Shown here: positions 26,347 to 34,205 of the stretch, piece after piece
Position numbering within the stretch: position 1 is the first letter of the stretch
Layout of the letters: each line of letters starts with the position of its first letter
Assembly (NCBI GenBank): GCA_965214615.1
Contig: OZ243952.1
Span: 2,170,001 to 2,234,000, forward strand
Origin: CBDAUN01 sp965214615
GTDB taxonomy: Bacteria > Pseudomonadota > Gammaproteobacteria > Arenicellales > JAJDZL01
Direction of reading: 5' to 3'
Length of the DNA: 64,000 bases
Notes under the pieces: model-generated
Database searches by the model: none
Told to the model about the DNA's origin: nothing
What the model saw: the letters and a program-made list of their open reading frames with translations, nothing else
Translations under genes and position numbers: made by a program

Positions 26347-27228
26347 GTGACGCTCAAAATTGCTCCCTATATCACGCTTTGCTTGATTTTCACCTCCGCT
26401 CACGGTGGTCCGGTCGCTGTCGTCGACGATAGCAACCACACAATCGTCTTAGAACAACCTGCGCAACGCATAATTACTCTCGCCCCTCATCTCACTGAAC
26501 AGGTTTTCACGGCCGGAGGCGGGGACCGAATTGTCGCGACAGTCAGTTACAGCAACTTTCCGGCGGAAGCAGAGAAACTGCCGACAATCGGCAGCTACAA
26601 AAAGATCAGTTTCGAAATGGTGGTTGCTTTGAATCCTGACTTGATTCTCGCGTTTGGAGGCAATGGGTGGGAAATTATCAACCGATTGAGAGATTTGAAT
26701 TACACAGTCTATGTAGACGAGCCTCGCGAACCGGAAGATGTCGCATCAACTCTGACCAGACTTGGAAAGCTACTGGGTACAGACAGCACCACAGAACAAG
26801 CCACTCGCAAGTTCAACGATCGCCTGAGTCAATTGAGAAACCGCTTCGCGAGCAAGGAGACAGTAAGCGTGTTCTATGAAGTTTGGAACAAGCCACTTAT
26901 CACAATCAATGGAAAGCACTTGATTTCCAGTGTGATTCGCATGTGCGGTGGCAGAAATATATTTTCTGATTCATTGCCTATGGCTCCAAGGATAAGCATT
27001 GAATCGGTCATTAGTCGCGACCCCGATGTCATTGTAGCAAGCGGACACGGAGAACAAAGACCTGACTGGCTAGATGAATGGCTGCAGTGGCCATCCTTGA
27101 CTGCGGTGCGGCACAGTCGCCTCTACTACGTGCCTCCCGACATTCTGCAACGCCACACGGTCAGAATTCTCGATGGCGCGGAACTGATGTGCAAATATCT
27201 GGACATCGCCCGAAAATCCTCGACTTAA
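26347..27228 (+). CDS. btuF: Periplasmic cobalamin-binding protein (BtuF-like)
   Basis: A 293-residue helical-backbone binding protein starting at GTG 26347 with a signal peptide ending near SAHGGPVAV. The core reads PAQRIITLAPHLTEQVFTAG, GSYKKISFEMVVALNPDLIL and, in the second lobe, VSVFYEVWNKPLITING, as in BtuF-type proteins. It would deliver corrinoid to the BtuCD importer encoded 5 kb upstream in the same block. It is the last gene of the riboswitch-led array; 34 bases separate it from cbiB. Confidence 0.88.
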   Translation: MTLKIAPYITLCLIFTSAHGGPVAVVDDSNHTIVLEQPAQRIITLAPHLTEQVFTAGGGDRIVATVSYSNFPAEAEKLPTIGSYKKISFEMVVALNPDLILAFGGNGWEIINRLRDLNYTVYVDEPREPEDVASTLTRLGKLLGTDSTTEQATRKFNDRLSQLRNRFASKETVSVFYEVWNKPLITINGKHLISSVIRMCGGRNIFSDSLPMAPRISIESVISRDPDVIVASGHGEQRPDWLDEWLQWPSLTAVRHSRLYYVPPDILQRHTVRILDGAELMCKYLDIARKSST

Positions 27229-27740
27229 CCGAGTATCTGAAAGAAGCGGAGGCAATCGCCACATAACGCTCCATTCAATGACCTCAATCTTGTAGGTCTA
27301 ACGGATACGGAATCTGGATTGACTCGGCAATAGACACTTGTAAGCTCGATATTTCAAGCGGACTGCAAGCCTCCCGGAAATACCGAGACCGGTTGCATTG
27401 TTCTTTCTACGGTCTACGTTACACAAATCCTTCGGTCTGGCCCATACAGTTCCAGAAAGATTATTTCAATGCGTTGCTGGATTTGGATCAGGTATAGAAC
27501 CTCCGTACGCAATGGTGTGCACGGCGGCATCGCATTAGATTGCATCGACATCACCTCATGTACAGCCTGGAAACAGAAACCGTGTTTTCAGGTGCGCCTA
27601 TCCAATGAGACTACCGCCTTCAAATTCACACGCCTGCCCAAATGCTGGAGCATCGCGCTAGAGAGTATGTTGCGCGTTTTCAGGCAGTAGGTGAAATCCT
27701 AGAAAATTTTTCATTTCGGAAAAGAAAAGTTGTTATTGAC
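27229..27740. other. Non-coding stretch after the corrinoid block
   Basis: About 510 bases without a gene I can support. Short open frames occur (for example 27469-27690 on +), but they resemble no family I know. The region ends where the truncated Rpn-type copy begins, and it may hold decayed remains of that element. I see no clear terminator. Confidence 0.3.
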
Positions 27741-28113
27741 GCTGGCGCGCGTGTGGCCGCGCATGGCGGGCGAGCCGTACAGGGAGTTGCGCGCTGCGGC
27801 GCTGAGATATTTGCGGCGCTATCACGACGACTCTATAATCGAGGCGATTGTGCAACAAATTGGAAAAGACTCGGAGGGTTGCGAGATGATGAATGAATGG
27901 CCAAGCGTTGAGGAAATGGTTCGGCGAGACGGCATTGAAATTGGTATCGAGCAGGGCAGGTCGCAGGGCATCGAGCAAGGCAGATCGCAGGGTATCGAGT
28001 CGGTAGCGGAAAGAATGCTGCAAGAAGGGGTCAGGGAGGATTCGATTCGCAAATACACCGGTCTTAGCGAGGAGAAGATTACGCACCTGAAGAATGGGCG
28101 GAACGACTCTTGA
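27741..28113 (+). pseudogene. Truncated Rpn-family nuclease/transposase-like gene (3' fragment)
   Basis: The translated sequence from ARVWPRMAGEPYREL to the end HLKNGRNDS is nearly identical to the last third of the intact gene at 28485-29441. The N-terminal nuclease domain is missing and the sequence upstream of 27741 is unrelated. This copy has one more unit of the short repeat EQGRSQGI (residues like IEQGRSQGIEQGRSQGIE) than the intact gene. It is probably a non-functional leftover of tandem duplication. Confidence 0.8.
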
Positions 28114-28268
28114 ATTGAGTGTCACTGAAACGACACAAGGGGGTACGCCGGCTCAAAAGGCGCGCTGCCGCCAAAAGAAGGCAGTTTGGTACTTTCCGAT
28201 GACACCGCAGGGACTGTTAGACCGCCTCGTCGCACTCGCCCGGCAGTAGCGCCGTGCCCATTGGCGCT
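27741..28268 (+). repeat. Direct repeat copy 1: Rpn-type gene 3' end plus flank
   Basis: Matches 29091-29596. The match is near-identical in the coding part and weaker but recognisable after the stop (for example TGAATTGAGTGTC, GAAACGACACAAGGGG and GCAGTAGCGCC in both). Confidence 0.8.
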
Positions 28269-28341
28269 TGCTGCGGATTCGGCCAACGGCTGCCGAATTC
28301 CATCAATTCAGGCGTTCGCACCGCGACGCCGAGCGAGTTGA

Positions 28342-28374
28342 AATTAATTCAATCGAACCGAGATTGAATTAATT
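28342..28374. repeat. 13-base inverted repeat upstream of the Rpn-type gene
   Basis: The arms AATTAATTCAATC (28342-28354) and GATTGAATTAATT (28362-28374) are exact reverse complements separated by 7 bases. It lies about 110 bases before the start of the intact Rpn-type gene and between the two direct repeats. It could be an operator, a hairpin or an element end. Confidence 0.65.
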
Positions 28375-28484
28375 GTTGCCCTGCTCCGCCCAGGGCTCCA
28401 TCATTGCAGCATCGGCACAGATGCGAACCGCACAAGCGGCCGTCTGGCGCGAAACCGGCTGTTGCACTGAAACAAGGAGGCCTG

Positions 28485-29441
28485 ATGGTCAAGGCAAGCG
28501 AACCCTCTTCGCCAATCGGGGATGTAAACGATCACGACTGGATGGGCGGCATGATCGCGCAGTGCGCAGCGTGCCAGTCGGAGCTGGCCCTGCTGGCGTT
28601 TTCCAGACGATTCGGCAAGCTGCTCGATCCGGAGTCGGTGCAGCGCATTCCGACGAAGCATTATTCGATCGAACACGGCAAGCGCGACGCCGATGCCGTG
28701 TTCAAAGCGAAGTTGGCCGGAACCGAACACGCGGTGCGGATTCTCATCGAGTACAAATCGGACGTGAATGTCCGCGAGCTGATCGCTCAGCATTTGCGCT
28801 ATCAGGCCGGACTCTACCGGGACAGCTTCGTTCCGGTGGTGAATGTGCTGATCAGCAATGACACGTCGCGCCGGTTTCACGTCGCGCCGGGGATGCGCGA
28901 GTGGCTTGACGGGGTGACGCCGGCGTTCTGGGACGAGTGCGCGCCGCATGTGATGAACTTCACAGTGCGGGTTGTGGATTTGACCGACGCCGGAATGCGA
29001 AGGCGCATAGACGAGTCGGGCTACAGATCGGCGTTTGCGCTGCTGGCGCTGGGCACCGGGCTCGATACGATAGACAAGGACATGGTGAAAATGCTGGCTC
29101 GCGTGTGGCCGCGCATGGCGGGCGAGCCGTACAGGGAGTTGCGCGCTGCGGCGCTAAGATATTTGCGGCGCTATCACGACGACTCTATAATCGAGGCGAT
29201 TGTGCAACAAATTGGAAAAGATTCGGAGGGCTACGAGATGATGAATGAATTGCTAAGCGTTGAGGAAATGGTTCGGCGAGACGGTATTGAAATTGGTATC
29301 GAGCAGGGCAGATCGCAAGGTATCGAGTCGGTAGCGGAAAGAATGCTGCAAGAAGGGGTCAGGGAGGATTCGATTCGCAAATACACCGGTCTTAGCGAGG
29401 AGAAGATTACGCACCTGAAGAATGGGCGGAACGACTCTTGA
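28485..29441 (+). CDS. Rpn family recombination-promoting nuclease / putative transposase (YhgA-like)
   Basis: ATG 28485 is preceded by AAGGAGG at 28474-28480 and gives 318 residues. The N-terminal part resembles the PD-(D/E)XK-fold transposase_31/Rpn family: FSRRFGKLLDPESVQRIPTK, then the nuclease core RDADAVFKAKL...RILIEYKSDVNVREL, where D, E and K of EYK are candidate catalytic residues. The C-terminal part is helical with a short repeat (EIGIEQGRSQGIE) and ends in a small motif (EDSIRKYTGLSEEKITHLK) common at the C-terminus of these proteins. Such proteins cut DNA and promote RecA-independent recombination. A truncated copy of its end lies 1.3 kb upstream. Confidence 0.75.
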   Translation: MVKASEPSSPIGDVNDHDWMGGMIAQCAACQSELALLAFSRRFGKLLDPESVQRIPTKHYSIEHGKRDADAVFKAKLAGTEHAVRILIEYKSDVNVRELIAQHLRYQAGLYRDSFVPVVNVLISNDTSRRFHVAPGMREWLDGVTPAFWDECAPHVMNFTVRVVDLTDAGMRRRIDESGYRSAFALLALGTGLDTIDKDMVKMLARVWPRMAGEPYRELRAAALRYLRRYHDDSIIEAIVQQIGKDSEGYEMMNELLSVEEMVRRDGIEIGIEQGRSQGIESVAERMLQEGVREDSIRKYTGLSEEKITHLKNGRNDS

Positions 29442-29596
29442 ATTGAGTGTCTCTGAAACGACACAAGGGGACCCGCCGGCTCGAAAGGGGCGATGCCGCC
29501 CCGACGGAGGCAACATGCAGCATTTCCATGACGATGCAGAGGGCTGTTCAGACCATCTCGTCGAATTAACCCTGCAGTAGCGCCAAGCTCATTGGC
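29091..29596 (+). repeat. Direct repeat copy 2: Rpn-type gene 3' end plus flank
   Basis: Second copy of 27741-28268. It lacks one 24-base unit in the EQGRSQGI coding repeat and extends past the stop codon into non-coding sequence. Confidence 0.8.
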
Positions 29597-29679
29597 ATAC
29601 CCTCTAGGCCAAGATCGATCAGCTATTTGCCGACTGATTGGCTGGTATTTCCCGCCGAGATGTAATCAGATGCTGCCTG

Positions 29680-29764
29680 CGTGCACAAAAATTGTGCAAT
29701 ATGAGCCTGGAAATTTCGGTGTTTACAGTGTAAACACCCCTTTCTTGCATCATTTTTGTGCATG
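29680..29764. repeat. Nested inverted repeats between the Rpn-type gene and larB
   Basis: A perfect 9-base palindrome with a 3-base centre (GGTGTTTAC/GTAAACACC, 29718-29738) sits inside imperfect outer arms (GTGCACAAAAATTGTGCAA near 29681-29699 and its near reverse complement TTGCATCATTTTTGTGCA at 29745-29762). The 29442-29819 interval otherwise has no gene. It could be a regulatory cruciform, a MITE-like remnant or the 3' end structure of the lar transcript coming from the right. Confidence 0.6.
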
Positions 29765-29819
29765 ACCGCCCAATGAGACCGATTTGACCCCGGCAATGTC
29801 CGTAAAATTCGAGGTTCTG

Positions 29820-30494
29820 TCATAATTCGAAAGCCCTGGCATTTTGCAGTATTCGTATCGCAGCGCATGCCGCTCCATATCCGTTGTCAATGTTCACCGC
29901 AACCAGCCCTGGAGAACAGCTTGATAGTATCGTATTCAATGCGGATTTCCCTCCCTTGGACACCCCATAGCCGACAGAAGTCGGAATCGCGATAACCACC
30001 GCGGGTATCAGCCCTGCAACGACCCCAGGCAACGCCGCATCCATTCCGGCAGCGACAATGACAACTCGAAATTCACGCAGCCGTTTTTCGATTGACAATA
30101 TCCGCCACAATCCGGCTACTCCTGAATCGTGAAATTCTTCAGACCCAGTTCCATGGTATTCCAGCGTTCGCGCTGCTTCGCGCGCAACGCCAACGTCCGA
30201 TGAACCCGCCGTAACTATTGCGACCTGAGGCTCTAAATATGGAGTGCGGTCGCAACCGACAAGTCCGGTTCGGGAAGACTGTTCGTAGTCAACCATTTGA
30301 ACTGTATTGCTATCGAGTTGAGACAGCTGATCTTGCGCAAGCCGTGTCAGCAGCAAAGTGCGTCCGTGCTCAACTGCGCCGTTAATGATGCGCTGAATTT
30401 GATCAACCGATTTAAATTCGCAAAATATCGCCTCATCAAGTCCGATTCGATCCGTTCGGCCGGTGTCAAGCTGCAAATCCGTCGAATCCGTCAT
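29820..30494 (-). CDS. larB: Pyridinium-3,5-biscarboxylic acid mononucleotide synthase (LarB)
   Basis: A 224-residue protein with a PurE-like C-terminal domain (about 90-224): VAIVTAGSSDVGVAREAARTL, VVIVAAGMDAALPGVVAGL, IAIPTSVGYG and NIDNGYGAACAA, all LarB signatures; the cysteine in the last is a candidate catalytic residue. LarB carboxylates and hydrolyses nicotinic acid adenine dinucleotide, the first step in making the nickel-pincer nucleotide cofactor. It is the last gene of the minus-strand operon; its start overlaps the larE stop by 4 bases. Confidence 0.92.
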   Translation of the reverse strand: MTDSTDLQLDTGRTDRIGLDEAIFCEFKSVDQIQRIINGAVEHGRTLLLTRLAQDQLSQLDSNTVQMVDYEQSSRTGLVGCDRTPYLEPQVAIVTAGSSDVGVAREAARTLEYHGTGSEEFHDSGVAGLWRILSIEKRLREFRVVIVAAGMDAALPGVVAGLIPAVVIAIPTSVGYGVSKGGKSALNTILSSCSPGLVAVNIDNGYGAACAAIRILQNARAFEL

Positions 30495-31339
30495 ACCTTG
30501 ACTCCAACAAACGCACTGCCCATGCTGTACGTACAGAACGCTACCGGCAAGCCTCTATGGGGCTCAGCCAGAAGCGGCCGTATCTCCCAGCTCAACTGCG
30601 CACTCATAGCCTGTGTCAGTTGCCGGTGAATGTGTTCGTCAAGCTCGATCTGAACTTGACCTTGACGAATTCTGCAACGTACAACAGCATTGGACCCTAA
30701 GCGCCCGCGAATATGATTCTCAGCGCGGTCTATTCCAATCAGCGTGCCTGACTCAATCCTGATTCCTGTCTCCACACGGCTCGACAAGCACGGAGATGCC
30801 GGCAATTCCGACAAATCCTCGCTTCCTATATGCCGCGCAATCTCACGAATTTCGGATTTTGCGATATTAGCCTCCACATAGGGATGTCTTACTCCATGAT
30901 CGCGCGCCGCAATCAGTCCAGGCCGAAAGTCCTCGATGTCGTCAGCATTCGTCCCGGAAACGATTTGCTCGCCCGCAAACACGCCGGCGACGGTCTCGTA
31001 TAGATTGGACTTGCAGTAAAAGCATCGATTTACGGGATTTTCGAGATATCTTCCGTCTTCGAATTCACCGGCATCGGTAATCGTCAAATCCCAATTCTCC
31101 TTTGCTGCGTATCGTTTCACACGCTCGGTAGCAGCCTGCGGCACGGCAGGAGATACGGCGTGAAACATGCGCGCTGCCACTCCCGGGTACCGCGCAGCCA
31201 CAATGGCAAGCGTCATGCTGTCAACTCCGCCGCTTACAGCCAATACGCAGTTCTCGAGTGAACCGAAAATACGATGCAGTTCATCGATGTGACGCAGCAC
31301 CGCGCTGCTGCATCCTTGCACTGAATCGCGACTCATCAT
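30491..31339 (-). CDS. larE: ATP-dependent sulfur transferase (LarE)
   Basis: A 282-residue PP-loop protein: LAVSGGVDSMTLAIVAARY near residue 37, the CFYCKSNLYETVA motif, SGTNADDIEDFRPGL and SPCLSSRVETG. LarE adenylates the biscarboxylate nucleotide and inserts sulfur to make the dithiocarboxylate. The cysteine in SPCLSSR falls in the region of the sacrificial cysteine described for Lactiplantibacillus LarE; I cannot tell whether this protein uses that cysteine or an iron-sulfur cluster. It overlaps larC and larB by 4 bases each. Confidence 0.92.
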   Translation of the reverse strand: MMSRDSVQGCSSAVLRHIDELHRIFGSLENCVLAVSGGVDSMTLAIVAARYPGVAARMFHAVSPAVPQAATERVKRYAAKENWDLTITDAGEFEDGRYLENPVNRCFYCKSNLYETVAGVFAGEQIVSGTNADDIEDFRPGLIAARDHGVRHPYVEANIAKSEIREIARHIGSEDLSELPASPCLSSRVETGIRIESGTLIGIDRAENHIRGRLGSNAVVRCRIRQGQVQIELDEHIHRQLTQAMSAQLSWEIRPLLAEPHRGLPVAFCTYSMGSAFVGVKV

Positions 31340-32550
31340 TCCTCCGTAGATTCGCCATCCCTTAGTGCATCACGCTCGAACGACTGCTCAATCCGCTGCT
31401 TCAATGACTTTCGCGATGCATAGTCTCCCAAGCCGGCGACATCGTCCGCCTCAACTTTGGCGGTACGATCCCCGGTCGGCCGGTCAACGCACTTGACAGT
31501 TACGCTACTGTCACTGTCTGCCACCGGATAAACCGCTTGCGATCGCGTCAGGCACCGACGTTCGACGAAGTGGCGGCGCACGCCGATTGTCGCCGTTTCC
31601 GAAAGGCAGGCCGCCATCACACGGTCGGAACCCTCGGCAGTGCTCAGAACCCGGACGTGGATGCTCACCCTGCCCTTTTTGCCGAATGCCGGAAATTGAA
31701 GCACATCCAGAACTGTATCGATTGCTCTTATGCGCTCGACTCCGATGCTCAAATCTTCCGGCGAATGATCATCAATGTCAAACTCGATCACCGCTATGCG
31801 CTCGTTTGCGACGGGTGGCTCGATTTCCTGATACCTGACCAGCCGAAGCACGTTGCTTATGCCAGGCATCGTACGCACGCCGAACCCGATTCCGACGCCG
31901 GAAAGAGTCATAGGAGGCATTGCCGAGGCGAAATCGGGATTCAAGAATTTCAGTATTGCAGCCCCGGTAGGCGTTACCCGCTCCCCTTGACGGCCATCAT
32001 TGTGGAACGGATAGCCGCGCAGCAGTTCTGCTACTGCCGGCACCGGAACGGGCAGTTCTCCGTGCTGAGTGGAAACCAGTCCGCTTCCGCAAGGCAGCGG
32101 ATCGCACGACCAGCTTCGAACAGGCGTTGAATGAATTAAGAATGCCGCGCCAACAATATCGGCAATCGAGTCTGCTGCGCCTACTTCATGCAGATGAATC
32201 TCATCAATCGGCACATCGTGCACGGTCGATTCGGCTACGGCGAGGCTCAACAGAATTTGACAGGCGGTCTCTCGCACTGCAGGATCAAGACCGGATTGAC
32301 TCAGCTCACGTTGCAACTGCGAATGCGGCGCGTGCGTTCGCTCGCCTTCGTGCGGATCGCGGAATGTAACCCTGCGTCCTTTCAGATTTAAATCGCTATG
32401 CTTGTCGAAAGAGGGCTGCAAAGAAGCCAAGTTCGGCACAGAAGCAATCGCAGATATGCATGGCGTCCACAGTTGAGGCCACAAATCCAGAACTGCAGCG
32501 AGAAACATGTCGCCGGCAATGCCGCCTACCGGATTGATGTGCACGTGCAT
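31336..32550 (-). CDS. larC: Nickel-pincer nucleotide nickel insertase (LarC), single reading frame
   Basis: A 404-residue protein starting MHVHINPVGGIAGDMFLAAVLD, the LarC N-terminus. It continues with VHDVPIDEIHLHEVGAADSIADIVGAA (histidine-rich, probably nickel-binding), CDPLPCGSGLV and PTGAAILKFL. The C-terminal half (about 270-404) is the nucleotide-binding/cyclometallase part. LarC inserts nickel into the sulfurised nucleotide. In some lactobacilli the gene is split and read through a frameshift; here it is one uninterrupted frame. It follows the ABC permease gene after 12 bases. Confidence 0.92.
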   Translation of the reverse strand: MHVHINPVGGIAGDMFLAAVLDLWPQLWTPCISAIASVPNLASLQPSFDKHSDLNLKGRRVTFRDPHEGERTHAPHSQLQRELSQSGLDPAVRETACQILLSLAVAESTVHDVPIDEIHLHEVGAADSIADIVGAAFLIHSTPVRSWSCDPLPCGSGLVSTQHGELPVPVPAVAELLRGYPFHNDGRQGERVTPTGAAILKFLNPDFASAMPPMTLSGVGIGFGVRTMPGISNVLRLVRYQEIEPPVANERIAVIEFDIDDHSPEDLSIGVERIRAIDTVLDVLQFPAFGKKGRVSIHVRVLSTAEGSDRVMAACLSETATIGVRRHFVERRCLTRSQAVYPVADSDSSVTVKCVDRPTGDRTAKVEADDVAGLGDYASRKSLKQRIEQSFERDALRDGESTEE

Positions 32551-32562
32551 GGCAACGACTTC

Positions 32563-33351
32563 CTACCGGTTGAAACCTGACCTGTGGGCCCAACCGGTCA
32601 TCCTTGCTTCCAGCCACGCCATGACCGCATACATGCCAATCCCTTCGACAGCGAGCGCAATCAGACAGGCAAATACCAGCGGAACTTCGAAATTCGCCTG
32701 GGCGGTCAGCATCATGTGCCCAATTCCTGAATTTGCGGCAATGGTTTCAGACAGCACAGACCCGATGAACGCCAGGGTGATTGCAACCTTCAAGGCGCCA
32801 AAGAAATAGGGAAGAGATCTTGGAATGCCGACTTTCACCATGACATCCATTTTCTTTGCCCCCAGCGCCCTCAGCACGTCTTCCATTTCCGGTTCGATAG
32901 TCGCAAGCCCAGTAGCCACATTGACCACAATGGGAAAGAACGAAATCAAAAACGCCGTCAGCACGGCAGGCAGCCAGCCTGCGCCAAACCAAAGCACCAG
33001 AATTGGAACGACAGCAATCTTGGGTATCGAATTGAATCCGATCATCAGCGGATACAGGCCGGCATAGATCCGCTTGTCCCACCCGATGAACAGCCCGAGC
33101 ATCAGGCCAAACGCTATTGCCAATGCAAAGCCGAACAGCGTAGTCCAAAGCGTTTGGATTGAATTGCTCCACAGCGCGCCCGAAAATTCATACATGGCAT
33201 ATGCGATCTGCGAAGGCGTCGGCAAAATGTAATATGGGATGCCAAACAGCCTTACACCGAGCTCCCAAATTGCAAACATCCCAAATGTGCAAATCCAGGG
33301 GGCCGCCTTGACCCAGTCTATGCGTCCGCGATCAGCAGAATCGGTGTTCAT
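32563..33351 (-). CDS. ABC transporter permease, SsuC/TauC/ThiX type
   Basis: A 262-residue inner-membrane protein with about six helices and the cytoplasmic-loop motif ALGAKKMDVMVKVGIPRSLPYFFGALKVAITLA typical of the nitrate/sulfonate/taurine/thiamine-precursor permease family (BPD_transp_1). It pairs with the ATPase and binding protein encoded upstream. Its stop lies 12 bases before larC, so transporter and cofactor genes appear to be one transcript. Substrate unknown: nickel complexes, a nicotinate-type precursor or the substrate of a nickel-pincer enzyme are all possible. Confidence 0.85.
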   Translation of the reverse strand: MNTDSADRGRIDWVKAAPWICTFGMFAIWELGVRLFGIPYYILPTPSQIAYAMYEFSGALWSNSIQTLWTTLFGFALAIAFGLMLGLFIGWDKRIYAGLYPLMIGFNSIPKIAVVPILVLWFGAGWLPAVLTAFLISFFPIVVNVATGLATIEPEMEDVLRALGAKKMDVMVKVGIPRSLPYFFGALKVAITLAFIGSVLSETIAANSGIGHMMLTAQANFEVPLVFACLIALAVEGIGMYAVMAWLEARMTGWAHRSGFNR

Positions 33352-33408
33352 GGCAGAATTTCGAATCGGGCAGGCTCTTGGGATTTGCAGCGCAAAGGCA
33401 CGCGCGTC

Positions 33409-34200
33409 TCAGTTGCGCGCCTGCGCAATGTAGCCTCTAAGTTCATGCGTCAGATCCGCGAACTGCGGTTCGTAGGTCACTTCAATCGGTCGCGGCCGCG
33501 GCAAAGGAATGTCCTTGCTCACGATAATCTGTCCCGGTCTTGCGCTCATGACATGCACAGTGTCAGAAAGAAAAACCGCTTCCCTGAGGTCGTGAGTGAC
33601 AAGGATGGCTGTAAATTTCTTTCGGTCGTACAGATCCCGAATCACGCACCAAAGCTCTTCGCGCGTAAACGCATCCAATGCGGCAAACGGCTCATCCAGC
33701 AGGAGCAGGCGCGGTTCGTGAATCAGCGCACGGCATAGCGCCGCCCTTTGCTGCATGCCGCCGGACAGCTGCCACGGATACTGGTCTCCCGCTCCGGCAA
33801 GCCCGACAGAAGCCAGCAATTCATCCGCCATGGCCCGATAGCGCTTGCGATTTGAACGAATTTTTCTGCGATGCGGTTCCACTACCTCCATCGGCAGAAG
33901 AACGTTGTCGCGCGTCGTGCGCCACGGCAGCATTACCGGATTCTGGAACGCCATCCCGGCGATAGAGACAGGCCCGTCAACCTTGCCGCCATCGACTCTA
34001 ACGCTGCCTGAGCTCGGAAAATTCAAACCGGTGGCAAGCTTCATCAAGGTTGACTTGCCGCAGCCGGACGGGCCGACTACTGCGACAAACGCCCCCTGCT
34101 CCACCTGAAGCTCAAGGTGCTCTACGGCGAGCGTGTCCTGACTGCCGCTGCGCCCTGAGTAGCGCAGCGCGACATCGCTTAATTCAACAAATCCCGCCAA
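33409..34200 (-). CDS. ABC transporter ATP-binding protein, SsuB/TauB type
   Basis: A 263-residue ATPase with Walker A GPSGCGKST, the Q-loop segment FQNPVMLPWRTTRDNVLLPME, signature LSGGMQQRAALCRAL, Walker B LLLLDEPFAALDAFTRE and VTHDLREAVFLSD. The MLPWRT segment is characteristic of ATPases for nitrate, sulfonate, taurine and hydroxymethylpyrimidine importers. It lies 5 bases after the binding-protein gene and 57 before the permease gene. Confidence 0.88.
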   Translation of the reverse strand: MAGFVELSDVALRYSGRSGSQDTLAVEHLELQVEQGAFVAVVGPSGCGKSTLMKLATGLNFPSSGSVRVDGGKVDGPVSIAGMAFQNPVMLPWRTTRDNVLLPMEVVEPHRRKIRSNRKRYRAMADELLASVGLAGAGDQYPWQLSGGMQQRAALCRALIHEPRLLLLDEPFAALDAFTREELWCVIRDLYDRKKFTAILVTHDLREAVFLSDTVHVMSARPGQIIVSKDIPLPRPRPIEVTYEPQFADLTHELRGYIAQARN

Positions 34201-34205
34201 CGAAA

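Noticed and set aside
27469..27690. Small frame before the truncated Rpn copy
   Set aside because: No family resemblance, cysteine/tryptophan-rich composition and no start signal.
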